A DNA stretch of 64,000 nt, from NCBI GenBank assembly GCA_905250115.1, contig CAJNOI010000072.1, forward strand, positions 1-64,000, written 5' to 3'. Of the stretch, positions 47,876 to 59,787 are shown one piece after another (positions within the stretch are counted from its first letter, which is position 1; each line of letters opens with the position of its first letter). Source of the DNA: Adineta steineri (taxonomy: Eukaryota > Rotifera > Eurotatoria > Adinetida > Adinetidae). The translations under genes were made by a program, and so were the position numbers. The notes under the pieces were generated by a model. That model was not told the origin of the DNA. It saw nothing but the letters and a program-made list of their open reading frames with translations, and did no database searches.

Positions 47876-49610
47876 AAAACATCGAGAAAAATGTCTTTTT
47901 GTATAATTTAAGATTTCCTTTTTCTTTTCTCTAATAGAATATAATATAAAAAAAAACATTTGACAACTGAGTTAATAGTTGTAGTAGATTTACATTAATT
48001 AAGAATGAATAATTATTCTGCTTGAATAAAATTTGATTATTTAGAGATTCCATTTTCTTATATAAGAGGAAAAAAGAAGAGAAATCTCTCTCTTCTTCTT
48101 CTTTTTTTGATCATAGTTCAGTCTTCCGGTATCGATATGTTTACCAATGACAAAGCAGAAATACATCACAGTTTTTTATATTCAAACTCGATCATTATTT
48201 CTTCGTTCCATCTGTTTATTGATCATCAGCATTGAACAAATTATAAATCGGTCGTTGAAATAATGAGAAAAGATATCTAGACATCTGTCATATAAAAGAA
48301 GAAATAAATGTATTCATTCTATTCTCTTCTGTTATTTCAAAAAATTTCCCTAATTAAATTTGTCTACATGATGAGCGTTGTAGCGGCACAAAATCAATTT
48401 TATATATAGCTTATTTAATAAGTTCGATCGAAAAAAGAAATTTGTAACAATAGTTTTAAGATGCACGAGAAAATGAAAACAGGCACAGGTGCTTGCTTGT
48501 AGTCAGTTAAATAAACAGTAAGAGTAAATAACACAAGAAAAAAAAAGAATCGATGTTAGTATTTAAATTGAAAAAAAAGAAAGCTATCCATATTGATCTC
48601 ATGTCATTTTTCTCAGCAGTCAGGTATAGTTTTCTTTGAGTATACAAATCACCTAGAAATGTTTATCTAACTATGAAAACAAAGAAAGAAAAAGAGAAAG
48701 GTAAGAAAAAAGACTACCAATTCAGTTAGTTTATTTGCTTGATTGAACTAGTTATATATATATGTTCTCTTTTCATGTTTTTCCTTTTTTCTCTCTTTTG
48801 ATAATTATATTGAAGATAAAACACGAGAGCGAAAAACCCCATGACGGACAAATTTTGACCGCTTGCTGATCGAATTTAATTTCCTAATTGTTATAATGCA
48901 CGCATGCACGAGCCCATAACAAGAAAAATGTCTTCCGTTTGTGATCAGTTATTGGGTTTAGATAGTGAAATGATGGTTACTAGAACTCATCATTCATCAA
49001 CAATTCTGTTAGAGAGTAGACTGGGAAAAGACATCATTATTCACACGCGTTCATGAAGATGATTATCGCATCGATCTTTTACTATGTTTTAGTTTATAGC
49101 AATGACGACAGCGACTAATGTCAATATATTGATGTCGTGAGCTACAAACATTTTTCTTCTCATTTTTTTTCTTTTTTTTTTTTGGTTTTACATATAAATT
49201 AATTCTTTTTTTTCTCCTAGTTGTTCATTCTTACTATAGTGGTCGACAATGCAATGATGATTTTCCCTTTTTTCCTCTCTCTCCCTCGCTCGCTCTCTCT
49301 CTCTCTCTCATTCACTAATCATAGTAGCTTTTTTGCCTTTTCTGCCTATCGTATTAAAAAATGCAAGTATAGATATCGATGAGGGACATTGGGAGAAAAA
49401 AGAAAAAGGAGATTTTTCTTCTGCTTCTTTGCTACCCTTTCATAGTCTCTTTTTCTCTGTTACTATATATTTTTGGAATGCATTGTAGCAAGTGTGTGTG
49501 TCAATACTACAGTCATAGTTCTCATTAAACGATCTGTTTTTCTACGCCTTTTTTCTTTTTTTTTTTTGGATAGAATTGTGCTTACTCATTCTTCCAGATC
49601 ATTATTACCG

Positions 49611-52600
49611 ATGCAGTACAGTCATCAACCATCCTTACCACCATCACATACATATTTTACTCCTATTCAAACAACATCATCTATGCAATATGCAACTGTA
49701 TATCCAACATCAGCACCTCCTATTCTTCCTTCTTCTTCTTCTTCATCATCATCATCTTCACTAAAACACAATAGAAAATCTCAACATAATCATATATCAT
49801 CACAATTAACACCTATACAACCAGTAAGTTCTTCTTATATGTCACCGATCGCTTCGCCAACAACATATATGTCGCATGGTTCAACATCACCATCATCAGA
49901 TCTAAAAGATATGGATACAGTTAAATTATTTGTTGGACAAATACCACGACATTTAGAAGAACATGATCTACGACCTATATTTGAAGAATTTGGACAAATC
50001 TATGAGTTAACTGTATTAAAAGATCGTTTTACAGGCATGCATCGTGGTAAGTTATTTTACAAGAAAAAAAAAAGAAATAATCGATATTGAGCGGCAATTT
50101 ATTTCGATTCTTTGTTGTTTTATTCACAGTTACTATATAAGAAATGAATGATTTGAGATAATATTATTGTTTTTGATATGTCGGGACGCGTGTTAGTGAC
50201 CACCTGTCTGGGTGTAACAAATATTTGATGACTTGTCAAATATATTTATTCTTTCGGATATTGGCTAGAAAAAATATAATGCCAATGTTTCTCTTCTCAC
50301 AGTGGTCGACGACATAGGATAGGGCAGAAGCAAATATACGATATTAATAATCATTTTTCTTCCTGTATATAACCTGTCGATAATGTTGAACAAACGTTCT
50401 TTTCTCTTTTTCGTCTGCTTTCCTGTTTCGTTGGCAGATGGTCAATTTTTTTGAATATAGTCACTCATTTGAATAGAACACACTTGAATTACATATCTCA
50501 TTCTTTTAAAAAAATTTAATCATGTTGGTCGACGTATCTAATGGTAAGAAATTTAATTGAGACAAATCTATCGTTGAAAATATTAGTATGAAGTTGATTA
50601 TCAAATCTTATTTTTCTTTAGGATGTGCTTTTCTAACATATTGTCATCGAGATTCGGCACTCAAAGCTCAACAAGCACTACATGAACGACGTACATTGCC
50701 TGGTGTAAGTATAATAGATGTCGCTAATGTTTTATTCGATAATCATATTTATAGTATTAAGAAAATTTATATACATAGTTTTTTTTGTTCAATAATAACA
50801 TGTCAATATTTAGAATTAAAGGGATCCTTAAATAGAATAATCGAAAAAAATATATGTACTTATAAGAATAGCTAGAAAATTATTGTCATTTTATTTATAT
50901 ATTCGTAAAATATCTTAATAAGATCACATCCATAAGAATTAGTATAAGATTTTTTCTCATATGAAAAACAATCATAAATAAAATAATAATATTTATTACC
51001 ATAATATATTCCTATCTAGCAATTTACAACCTTTGTATTGATGTTAAATAATACGAACTTAATATAGTCATGAGTTGAAGGATGATCGACCTAGAAAATA
51101 ATGTAGTATGAACGCTAATATTGACATTCCCGTCATCGACATATTGCCCATTTCAGAATAGAATATGCGCCACAGTTTTTTTTTTGAATAACTCGAGAAC
51201 GCAAACAGCTACAGATCGGAGCTTTTTTTCACTAACCAAAAAAGGAGGTAGGAGGACGTTTTTTTGTCTTCAATATTGTATAAAATGAAATTTTGACAAA
51301 AAAGTAAGACAATTTTCTAATGTTTTATAGAAATTATCGGTTTTGTCTTGTACCATATCAGAGAAAAAGACATTACCCTCACTTCTTTTTCTATTATTGA
51401 TATTTAGAGTGGGACAAAGACATTTCGTACTAGGTATTCCGAACTATCGGACATATGACTGGGTGCTCGGAAATGATTTTTGTCCTAAACAGCTTTCATT
51501 ATGACCACCCTGTTTTTTTATTGATTTTGTCATTCCGAACACTCTGTCTTTTTTCCTTATGTCGGGAGATCGGAACGAACATCTGCTACAGTAAATCGTA
51601 ATGAAAAGTTGATGCGAAATATCTCATTCCCTTATTATTAGATCAATACCGAGATTAACGAAAAACAAAGAAACTGTTAGATTTGGATGGAAAAAAAATG
51701 AATGTCATTAGAAGTATGATTTAGCTCAAATCTTTTCAGTGTGTATTGTATTGTATTGGTAAAGTTAATGATCAGTGAAACTAAGCCATTCATAGATGGA
51801 ATTTAATTAAAAAACTAATTTCTATATTACCAAAGATAGAAAAATTCAATCTATTGTTCTACTATCAAGTATACAGACAATAGGACATCTGTTAATTGTT
51901 TTGTTATAGGTTTCATCGTTTAATTCGAAAGCTAATGATAAGAATAGAATTGAAAGAAACCTATGTAACATTAAGTACCACACTTGTTTAATTATTCGAT
52001 TAAAAAAAATTTGAACAGACTTTAATCAGTATTTATCATCTTATCTGATTACTTCATTTATATATATATATATCGTTTGAGTTTTTTTTTTGTTCTGTGT
52101 CAAATTCAGTTAGTCAATGTCTTTTATATACCTGAGGGATTTCTAGATTGTCAATGAACATGTTACTAACTTATATTTAACGTCTGCTCATATTTTGCTT
52201 TTCTTTCTGTGTGTGTGTGTGTTCAATTTCTTTCTCACTCAAATCTAATGAGTGCATGATGTTGTTTCCGAGTTACAGAATGGACACGCTTTTTCTTTTT
52301 AGAATAGCACGCGACAGACATATATTTCTTTTTTTTTTCTCCATTAACTCATTTCTTCTTTTTTTCTTCGCATCGCCTCTTTTTCTTTTTTTTTGTTCGG
52401 AAGATTATTTCCAGTTTATAGAAAGTGCAAGAGGAAAAGAGTAACTATTGAATCAATCTATTCTTGTTGGATGTATGTATGTATGTATGTGTTTTAAGCA
52501 TGCATTTTAACTCCGACTAGCCTACGCCAGTTGGAAAGCGCGGTGTAAACGCGCAATGAAAAGAAAATATCGTGACAACAGCACTGATACGTCTCCTTCC

Positions 52601-55600
52601 ACTTCTTCGGAATCTTCAACTACACTCGTAAGTTGACTATTACAATGTATATTATCTTTTTTTTCCCTCATTCATTATACACGCCCGGTTTGAATAATTG
52701 TCATTACTAAAATATATATCTCTTTATATATGTATATATAGAGTTAGTAGGCTATCTCGACACGTGTGTCAATTTTCCGTTTCATTAGAACTTTGAACTT
52801 AACCGTCGCGAGTGTGCAATTACCGTTGTTCAAGTAAGAGAAAAGATATGCAAATGGTCGAACATAGGCAGCAAACATTTCGTATTGTATGACAAATGTC
52901 AGATGCATGTAGAAGTGGAAATCGCCTCTGGCGAGTTACATCGAACATATACTGCTTTTCTGGCAAGACGATGATGGATCGAGATGTAGAGAGGAAAAAA
53001 AATCATCGATGCATATACGTATCATAGGATTGCGTGCTAAGCAATTAATTTCTGAGTTCAGTTGAATACTCTTCTTCGGGGTTAAAACGGAAGTGCTGGT
53101 TAGTCGTCTTATTTTAGTCACTAATTATATATAGAAGAAGAAAAAGAAAAAAAAATCTAAAAGATTAGAAATATAGTATAAGGATAAAAATGTCAAGAAT
53201 CATTTTGTATATTCATTTGTTTTGTTTTAGATGAGTCGTCCTATTCAAGTCAAACCAGCAGATAGCGAATCGCGAACAGGTAATATATATATACATATAT
53301 TTTTTTTATTGGCTTATTTATCCTAACGGATCGTTTATCTATTGGTTGATATCATTGAATAAGAATATCAAATTAATATACCACATACACACGCACACCT
53401 AACTAGTGAATTTGATAGTAAAGGAAATTAACAATCTCGTGTTGTTGAAAAAATTGACGGAAATGAGTCGGCATCAATTGAAGTTTATTTGAAATTTTTG
53501 CTTTGACAATACTGAAAAACAATGAGGAAACTATAGACTCTTCCGCTTCTTCTTCTTCTTTTTTTTCCCATCATGATAAACTTCTTTGATTAGCACCTGT
53601 TTATACGATTCTAACGACAAAAGCAACAAAAAATTAATGTGAGTTCATCATATTATATATTTTGTTGTTATTTATCAATGGTAGTTCTTTGGTGCCTGTG
53701 TTGTTGCTGAACACGTTTTTCTATTCTATTTCTTTAATTTAATGGTGTAATGTCAAATCGTCGTCATCGTCATCGTGCTGGTTTTTATGTGCTCAGCCTC
53801 ATCGTTGTAAAAAAAAAACGTCATCAGCATTTTTTTCTGATAATGATTATCTCTTTTTAACTAATTTTTTTCTCTACCACATACACACACATACATATCA
53901 GGTTGATTCTACTGTAAAACGAAGGAAAATTCTTCTTTTTTTTTCCTTCACTATAGCAAAAAAAAAGAATAGCAAGGCGCGCTCATAAAAAAAAGAGACG
54001 AGCATAGAAGAATAAAAACAAATTGTCCAATCGGTAGAAGAGTGTGAGCGAGTAGCTACATTCTCTATTTTTTTCCTGATAGACAACAAAAAAAAGAAAA
54101 GAGCTTAATAAGATTTTCTATCGTCGACGTTCGTTGCTGGGAAAAAAGAAACTTGACCCAATCTATAGAACGGAGCGAACGTCGGATAGCTAGCTAGGTA
54201 GTTGAGAAAGAGAAAAGAAGAAAAAAAAAAAAAAAAAAGAAGAAGCAAAAGAAGAAGAAAAAAAGAGTGACTACTTTTTCCGGTCGACAAAAAGAAGAGA
54301 AGTAGACGTTTGGGATTTGCAAGCGAAGAAGAGAGAAAAAGAAAATTTCTTTTTACATCTTCATCAGTATTCTCTAACAATTCCATACTCTACATAAATG
54401 ATGGTCGCAGCATCTAACCAAATTCAATCACATTATTCAACATCAATTAGTCGAGTTCGAAATTTAGGTGAGAAATAAAATTTAAAACGAAATTCTTTTT
54501 TTAATGGGGATAGACCTACTACTGTGTTGTGGGAATAATATGTCATATGTCACAATGTATGATTAATAAACTAGACTGCCTGCCAGGCAGAAACAATATA
54601 TCCGGTTGAACGGATAATGTATGTGTATGTGTGTGTGTGTGTATGTGGACAGATGACAGATGTTTTATGGATGTTGACTATTGTAATTTAAAAGTCTATT
54701 AATATAGAGTTTTTTTTTCTTTCTCTTTTATCTTTAAACAGAAGATCGCAAATTATTTGTTGGAATGTTAAATAAACAAATGACAGAAGAAAATGTTCGA
54801 GCTATATTTGAACCTCATGGTACTATAGAAGAATGTACAATTTTACGTGGACCTAGTGGTGATAGTAAAGGTTGTGCATTTGTTAAATATGCTACACATA
54901 ATGAAGCACAACAAGCTATACAAAATATTCATGGTAGTCAAACATTTCCAGGTGCATCATCATCAATTGTTGTTAAATTTGCTGATACAGAAAAAGAACG
55001 ACAATTAAGACGTATGCAACAATTAGCTGGACCATTGGGACTTTTATCAAATCCCTTAGTACTTCAACAAATAGCTGCAAATTTAAATTATCAAGGATAT
55101 ACACAATTACAACAACAAACTTTATTAGCATCATCAACCGGTAGTCATCCAACGTATACAACTATACCAGTTTTAACTACATCTGGTCAATCAATGAGTA
55201 ATGGAACAATGACACCATCAACAGGTAAATTATACATAGAATAATTTCAAAAATAAATTAAATACTTTTTTTTTGTTGTCTTAGGTGATTGTGACAATAT
55301 GGATTTTCCGAATTGTTCATTAGTTAATGCATCTCCTGTTAATAATGGTCCACCCACTATTTATCAAACAGTATCTGGTCCAAATGGTCAACAAACTGAT
55401 TTATTTTCATCAGGCATGCAATATAACAGTAAGTGTACTTGAACAACAATAAAATGACATTCATCAAGTGATAGACTAGTATAATTATAATTATAGATTA
55501 GAATGCATAATAAATCTAAGTCTATCATTAGAAATATTTCGAGCTATATAGACTACAAATCAAATGAGAATTCATGATTTCAAGAAAGTATAATCTTTTC

Positions 55601-56947
55601 TGTTATACTAAGCGTTAAATTTCACCAGAAATTCGAGAGAATTATTTAAAAATAAATAATATATTAGGATGAAATTTTATCGATAGTTTATGAGTATCTG
55701 AGATAAAATCATGCTTGACATGTTTACTAGTCTTATGTTGTTAGAATTGTACGGTCATTTAGAACAAAATTTTTTGAATCGATCGGATCTGATCGAGGCT
55801 CGTATTAATATTGAGGAATAAATAATCTAAACATGTTTATTTTCATTGTTATTATTAGTTCAACATCAATACCAGGGTAAGTAAACATCGAAATGAAAAG
55901 AAAGTCTTCTATGTCTCATTTTCTGAGATCAAAAAAATCAAACACAAAAGTATAGGTTAAAGAAATTTTGATAAGATTAAAAATCAAATTTCTTCGATTC
56001 GATATTGTAAATGATCAATTAAAATATTATTTTAGCTATGGTTGGTCCAACTATTGATTCTGCTACGGGTCTTCAATTACAACCTGGTACAGCTTATGCA
56101 ACATTACAAGCTCAGTATCCTATCTATGCTCCAACGACTATTTATTCACATTTACCAACTACAACACTTATACCAGGCGCATTAGCATCTCCGAATAAAG
56201 AAGGTGAGAAAAAAAAGCCCCCCAATTAAATCATTTCTTTTTGATACCGTTAGCGAAAAATATTATAATTTTTTTCACGAATTAATCTTAATAATCGATT
56301 TCGATCTCCATAGCTTTACCGCAGTTCTTTGGTCCAGACGGTTGCAATCTTTTCATCTACCATTTACCACAAGAATTCGGCGATTCCGAACTTGCATCCA
56401 TGTTTATGCCATTTGGCAATGTTATATCGGCTAAAGTTTATGTTGATCGAGCTACTAATCAATCCAAATGTTTTGGTACATATAAAAAAATCCATATATA
56501 TATATTTTGTTGAGACAGAGAGAAAATATAAAGAGTAGACGCAAAAAAAGAGTTGAAAAAAAAAAGATGTGAACTATGTGCTGGATCGCCGCATCAAGAT
56601 TGTTCATCATTTTTAAATTCTTTTTATTTTAATACATATTGATGTTGTGATGTGACAATCCAATACAGTTCTCTTTTTTTTCTCTCTCTCCTTCTTGCAC
56701 GTGTACTCTTTTCTTTTCTCTTGTCTCATTAAAGAATATGTTTAATAATTCAAATTTATTTTTGTAGGTTTTGTTTCCTATGATAATCCTCAATGTGCTC
56801 AACAAGGTAAATTTTGTTTCCTTCTAAACTAAAATATTTTAATTTAATTTCTTTCAAGCTATACAATCGATGAATGGATTTCAAATTGGTATGAAACGTT
56901 TAAAAGTTCAATTAAAACGACCAAAAGATTTAGCTAAACCATATTAA
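49611..56947 (+). CDS. CELF: CELF/Bruno-family RNA-binding protein
   Basis: Ten exons: 49611-50046, 50622-50704, 53231-53279, 54742-55224, 55285-55428, 55859-55876, 56036-56203, 56314-56475, 56768-56806, 56859-56947. They close in frame to 556 residues. Three RRMs have the CELF arrangement: RRM1 ([28 protein letters not shown]), RRM2 ([29 protein letters not shown]) close behind it, then a ~200-residue Gln/Thr-rich divergent linker and RRM3 at the C-terminus ([26 protein letters not shown]), ending [18 protein letters not shown]. The linker [15 protein letters not shown] between RRM1 and RRM2 is diagnostic. CELF proteins bind GU-rich RNA and control splicing, decay and translation. An 18-nt microexon (55859-55876) lies in the linker. 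The N-terminal ~100 residues are Ser/Pro-rich with a ten-Ser run. The start at 49611 follows a splice-acceptor-like TTCCAG; an upstream in-frame Met at 49473 gives a non-conserved hydrophobic leader and is not preferred. Confidence 0.93.
50705..53230. other. Long CELF intron 2
   Basis: 2.5 kb intron, or several alternative introns if the exon at 52556 is used. Around 51120-51600 composition is mixed and may hold old transposon remnants (a TTTGAATAACTCGAGAACG stretch), not classifiable by eye. TATG and GT microsatellites lie near 52210 and 52470. Confidence 0.5.
52556..52627 (+). CDS. CELF: Candidate alternative first exon of CELF (between exons 2 and 3)
   Basis: ATG followed by 24 codons, [20 protein letters not shown] and four more, then donor GTAAGTTG. 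It ends in phase 0, matching the phase-0 start of the next CELF exon at 53231 ([11 protein letters not shown]). The block is Ser/Thr-rich and follows a CpG-richer patch (AAGCGCGGTGTAAACGCGC). A transcript beginning here would lack RRM1 and keep RRM2 and RRM3. Confidence 0.5.
53280..54741. other. CELF intron 3 with purine-rich tract
   Basis: Carries the candidate alternative first exon at 54398-54467. The stretch 54210-54260 is an almost pure A/AAG tract. The minus-strand frames at 53898-54386 are the complement of this tract and not genes. Confidence 0.6.
54398..54467 (+). CDS. CELF: Candidate second alternative first exon of CELF
   Basis: ATG ATG followed by [21 protein letters not shown] and donor GTGAGA. 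It ends in phase 1, matching the phase-1 start of the RRM2 exon at 54742 (junction reads [13 protein letters not shown]). It is preceded by a long purine-rich tract (54080-54340). The product would contain RRM2, linker and RRM3 only. Confidence 0.55.
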
Positions 56948-57477
56948 AATATTTCGACACACAGTGCATTTTATCTCTCTAGTCATATGATTATGTACAT
57001 ATAGCAAAATATTTATTCGAAACGTAAATGACAATCGAATCATGTGTGTGTGTCTATTCCATTCCATAACTAGTCAATCCGAATAATTAAGATATACACA
57101 TTTGTTTGTTTTTTTTATTCTGAAAATATCTTAACATTTACATAGAAACAAAAGACAGTCAGTCATTCCTTTTGTATCATGAAATTTTTGTTGCGTTACA
57201 GATATTCTTTTTCTTAAATCATTTATTATTATTACTATTATTATTATTATTTACTCGCTCTTTTTTTTTTTGGCCGCATTATTGCTTTGTTGATTTCTTA
57301 TGTTGATCTATTGCATCTTTTTTTTCTTTTCAAAAGGTTAAATAAGCCTTGTATCTTCCTAGTTTGCTCTTTTAAGAATAAAATAAATTTAATAATTAGA
57401 AAGAATAATCATGATGATATTAGGAAATAACAAAAACAAAAAAACACCAAAACAAGAAAAAATAAAGTCTTGAAAAA
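56948..57477. other. Convergent intergenic region
   Basis: Holds the 3' ends of CELF (+) and SLC35E1 (-). An ATT trinucleotide run lies at about 57225-57252. No gene is supported. Confidence 0.55.
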
Positions 57478-59787
57478 TTAAATATTTTTATATGTTTTAC
57501 TGGCATAGTTGGGTATAGAACCGTTGTAAAATGGCCGAGATGTATGATATGATGGATGATGTCGAGATATTAAATCAGTATCCGGATGAGTAAATTTAAT
57601 AGTACCAAGATTTAATGTATTTAGACTGGGTTCACTACGAACTAAAGGAATAATATGTTCTTTCTGTTGAGCACGACGTTGATCATATTTAGCCTGAAAG
57701 AAAAAGTATGATATTAAATTCATTTTTTATTAATAGCGATCTAGGATTATTTGATTTTCTTAAGTATTCAATATCTCAAAGGGAAATCATTGATTAGAGT
57801 TAGATTTTATGAGACATCATTAGATCTCTGATTGAGAAAATTCTCAGGCGGAAATTGTATATTTCAATTTGTTTCGTAATATCCTGCAATAGTCTACAAA
57901 TTCAATAAAATAGTCATATAATCACGAGCAAAAAAAAAATATAATGACACGAATCCCTTCAGGGCTCATATGACAATTATCAGTTGAATAGTATCTATGA
58001 ATGACATATTGATGATTGAGTATGACAGAAATCTTGGCATATTCCTAATTGAAAGTATAAGGTAAGATACTAGACAATAAGTCATGTCAATTGAGATAAT
58101 CAAGTAATACTTGAGTTTTATTTAGGACTATAATCTATTAGATTGAGAATTTTCGATTTAAAGATTTGTGTTTAACTGATAACATTCATCGAAGAGAATT
58201 TACTATGTCAATATCGTTTCTCATTAGTTTTGTTCTCATTCTTTGTAAGAATGAAGTAGTAAATTAACATACTTTATTGTAATAAAAAACACCAAATAAA
58301 GCTAAACTCATGCCAATAACATTTGTGTTTGTTACTGGATTTCTTAATATTAATAATGAAATACAAATAACGACAATTCGTTTTGTACTATTTGCAATAC
58401 TATATGATAACGGTGATACAAGTGAAATCATTGTAAATGCTACAACATTATGTAGAAAATTTAGAAGACCATCAATAAATAAATAAAAAAATATTTTTTT
58501 TGCTGGACCATACGAATGCTAGAATATAAAAAAAAAAGAAAAAAACACATATTTCTTTTAGTTTTTTTCTTATCACGTACTCACGTATTTCGTATTATAA
58601 TATATATCAATTCCATCGTAAAAAAACCAAAAAGGTACAAATAAACACCAGGATAATTTAGCTAATATAGCAAGTAATGCAAAATGATGAATTGATATGT
58701 CTTTTAAAGACTATAAACAAAAATGATAGCAATGAAAAAAAGAGAAAAACAAAATCTACTTTTTTTGAATAAATATTTTGTAATGAAAATCCAAATGTTG
58801 AGAGTAGAGCACTAATAAGACCAACCATATTGAAAGAGATTTCCGTAACTGTTGCTATGATGACACCAATAATAATTGGGAGAAGTGAAAAATAAACAGA
58901 TAAGGATTGTTTTTCGCGTAATATTAAACGAGACAAAATTCTATAAAATAAAATAAACATATTCAAATATTAATCAAATTATAATAAGCTCCTATAGCAC
59001 CAGCTCATTTAGTAGTATACATTTCTATATTATCGAATAAAAACAAGACTGACTCTTCATTTTATAATACTTCAATCTTTAGCAGATAATAATGACGATA
59101 ATTTATGAATCTAAAATTTCCAAATTTTAATTCCTTCAAGTTACCTATTCCCTCGTGTACTGTCTAGATCATAATTCATGTGAATAAAATACTTTCTTAG
59201 CATGATTAATCAATTAATCTTATATTTGAATTTATGTTTAATCGAATATTTTAACAAACAAAACTTACACAGTGAATAAAGGCATTGTTGCTTTGACTGT
59301 ATGAGCATAAGAAACAGGTACTTTCCAAAGACTAACATGAGATGATAATTGTGCAAGAAATTTGCCTATGGCTAATGGTATAATCACTTTTAAATAATAA
59401 ATTCGATTTTGATATAGATATTCAGGTGCAGGAACTTTCCAAAAACTACAAAAATATTATGTTGAATATATATATACATCTGTAAATATATAGATATACA
59501 TACTGAAGAAGTGGAATACTTAAAATCCACACACTGAAAAGTTGGACAAGTGTAACGGTCAACGGAAACGGAAAATCATTGAGTAATTCTTTAACAATAA
59601 CATTCCCTGCTGCTGATACACCTAATCAGACAAAAAATAATAATGAATTATGATAGAAATAAAGAGATATATCGATTTTTGTTTTTGACGTACCATACCA
59701 TACAAAACATAGAAAAACTATTTGACAGCCTTCAAAAATCAATGAATCTTTGGATGTCATCATTCGAACATTCATCTTATTATTCAT
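57478..59787 (-). CDS. SLC35E1: Solute carrier family 35 member E1-like transporter
   Basis: Exons 59787-59694, 59621-59504, 59445-59269, 58940-58760, 58710-58585, 58518-58273 and 57693-57478 close in frame to 385 residues. Family-typical stretches follow in order: [120 protein letters not shown] and [12 protein letters not shown]. About ten membrane helices are visible, as in drug/metabolite transporters of the Golgi or ER. SLC35E1 belongs to the triose-phosphate/nucleotide-sugar translocator group; its substrate is not firmly established. The polar C-terminal tail ([20 protein letters not shown]) is encoded on a separate exon after a long 579-nt intron. Confidence 0.93.

Larger units (their letters stand above)
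43819..49610. other. Long gene-poor interval
   Basis: About 5.8 kb between the Rab-like gene and CELF. It contains two inverted-repeat elements (45989-46150, 46625-46849), an AAAAG pentanucleotide run near 47830-47875, TA runs, and a CT-rich tract near 49270-49310. Frames such as 47419-47610 are short and AT-driven. Part of it probably serves as upstream regulatory DNA for CELF; that is inference. Confidence 0.5.

Noticed and set aside
49473..49610. N-terminal extension [13 protein letters not shown] of CELF
   Set aside because: It reads through a pyrimidine-rich tract and an acceptor-like TTCCAG directly before the Ser/Pro-rich N-terminus; CELF proteins have no hydrophobic leader.
51120..51620. 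Possible old transposon remnant in CELF intron 2
   Set aside because: Composition differs a little from the flanks, but no inverted ends, target duplication or coding fragment could be defined.
52530..52627. The 52556 block as an internal cassette exon of CELF
   Set aside because: The best upstream acceptor (GACTAG before CCTACG) puts the preceding bases in a frame that hits TGA when joined to the phase-0 end of exon 2. A first-exon role fits better.
53898..54386. Minus-strand frames of 63 and 93 residues
   Set aside because: They are the complement of an A/AAG-rich tract in a CELF intron, giving poly-Phe/Leu/Ser.
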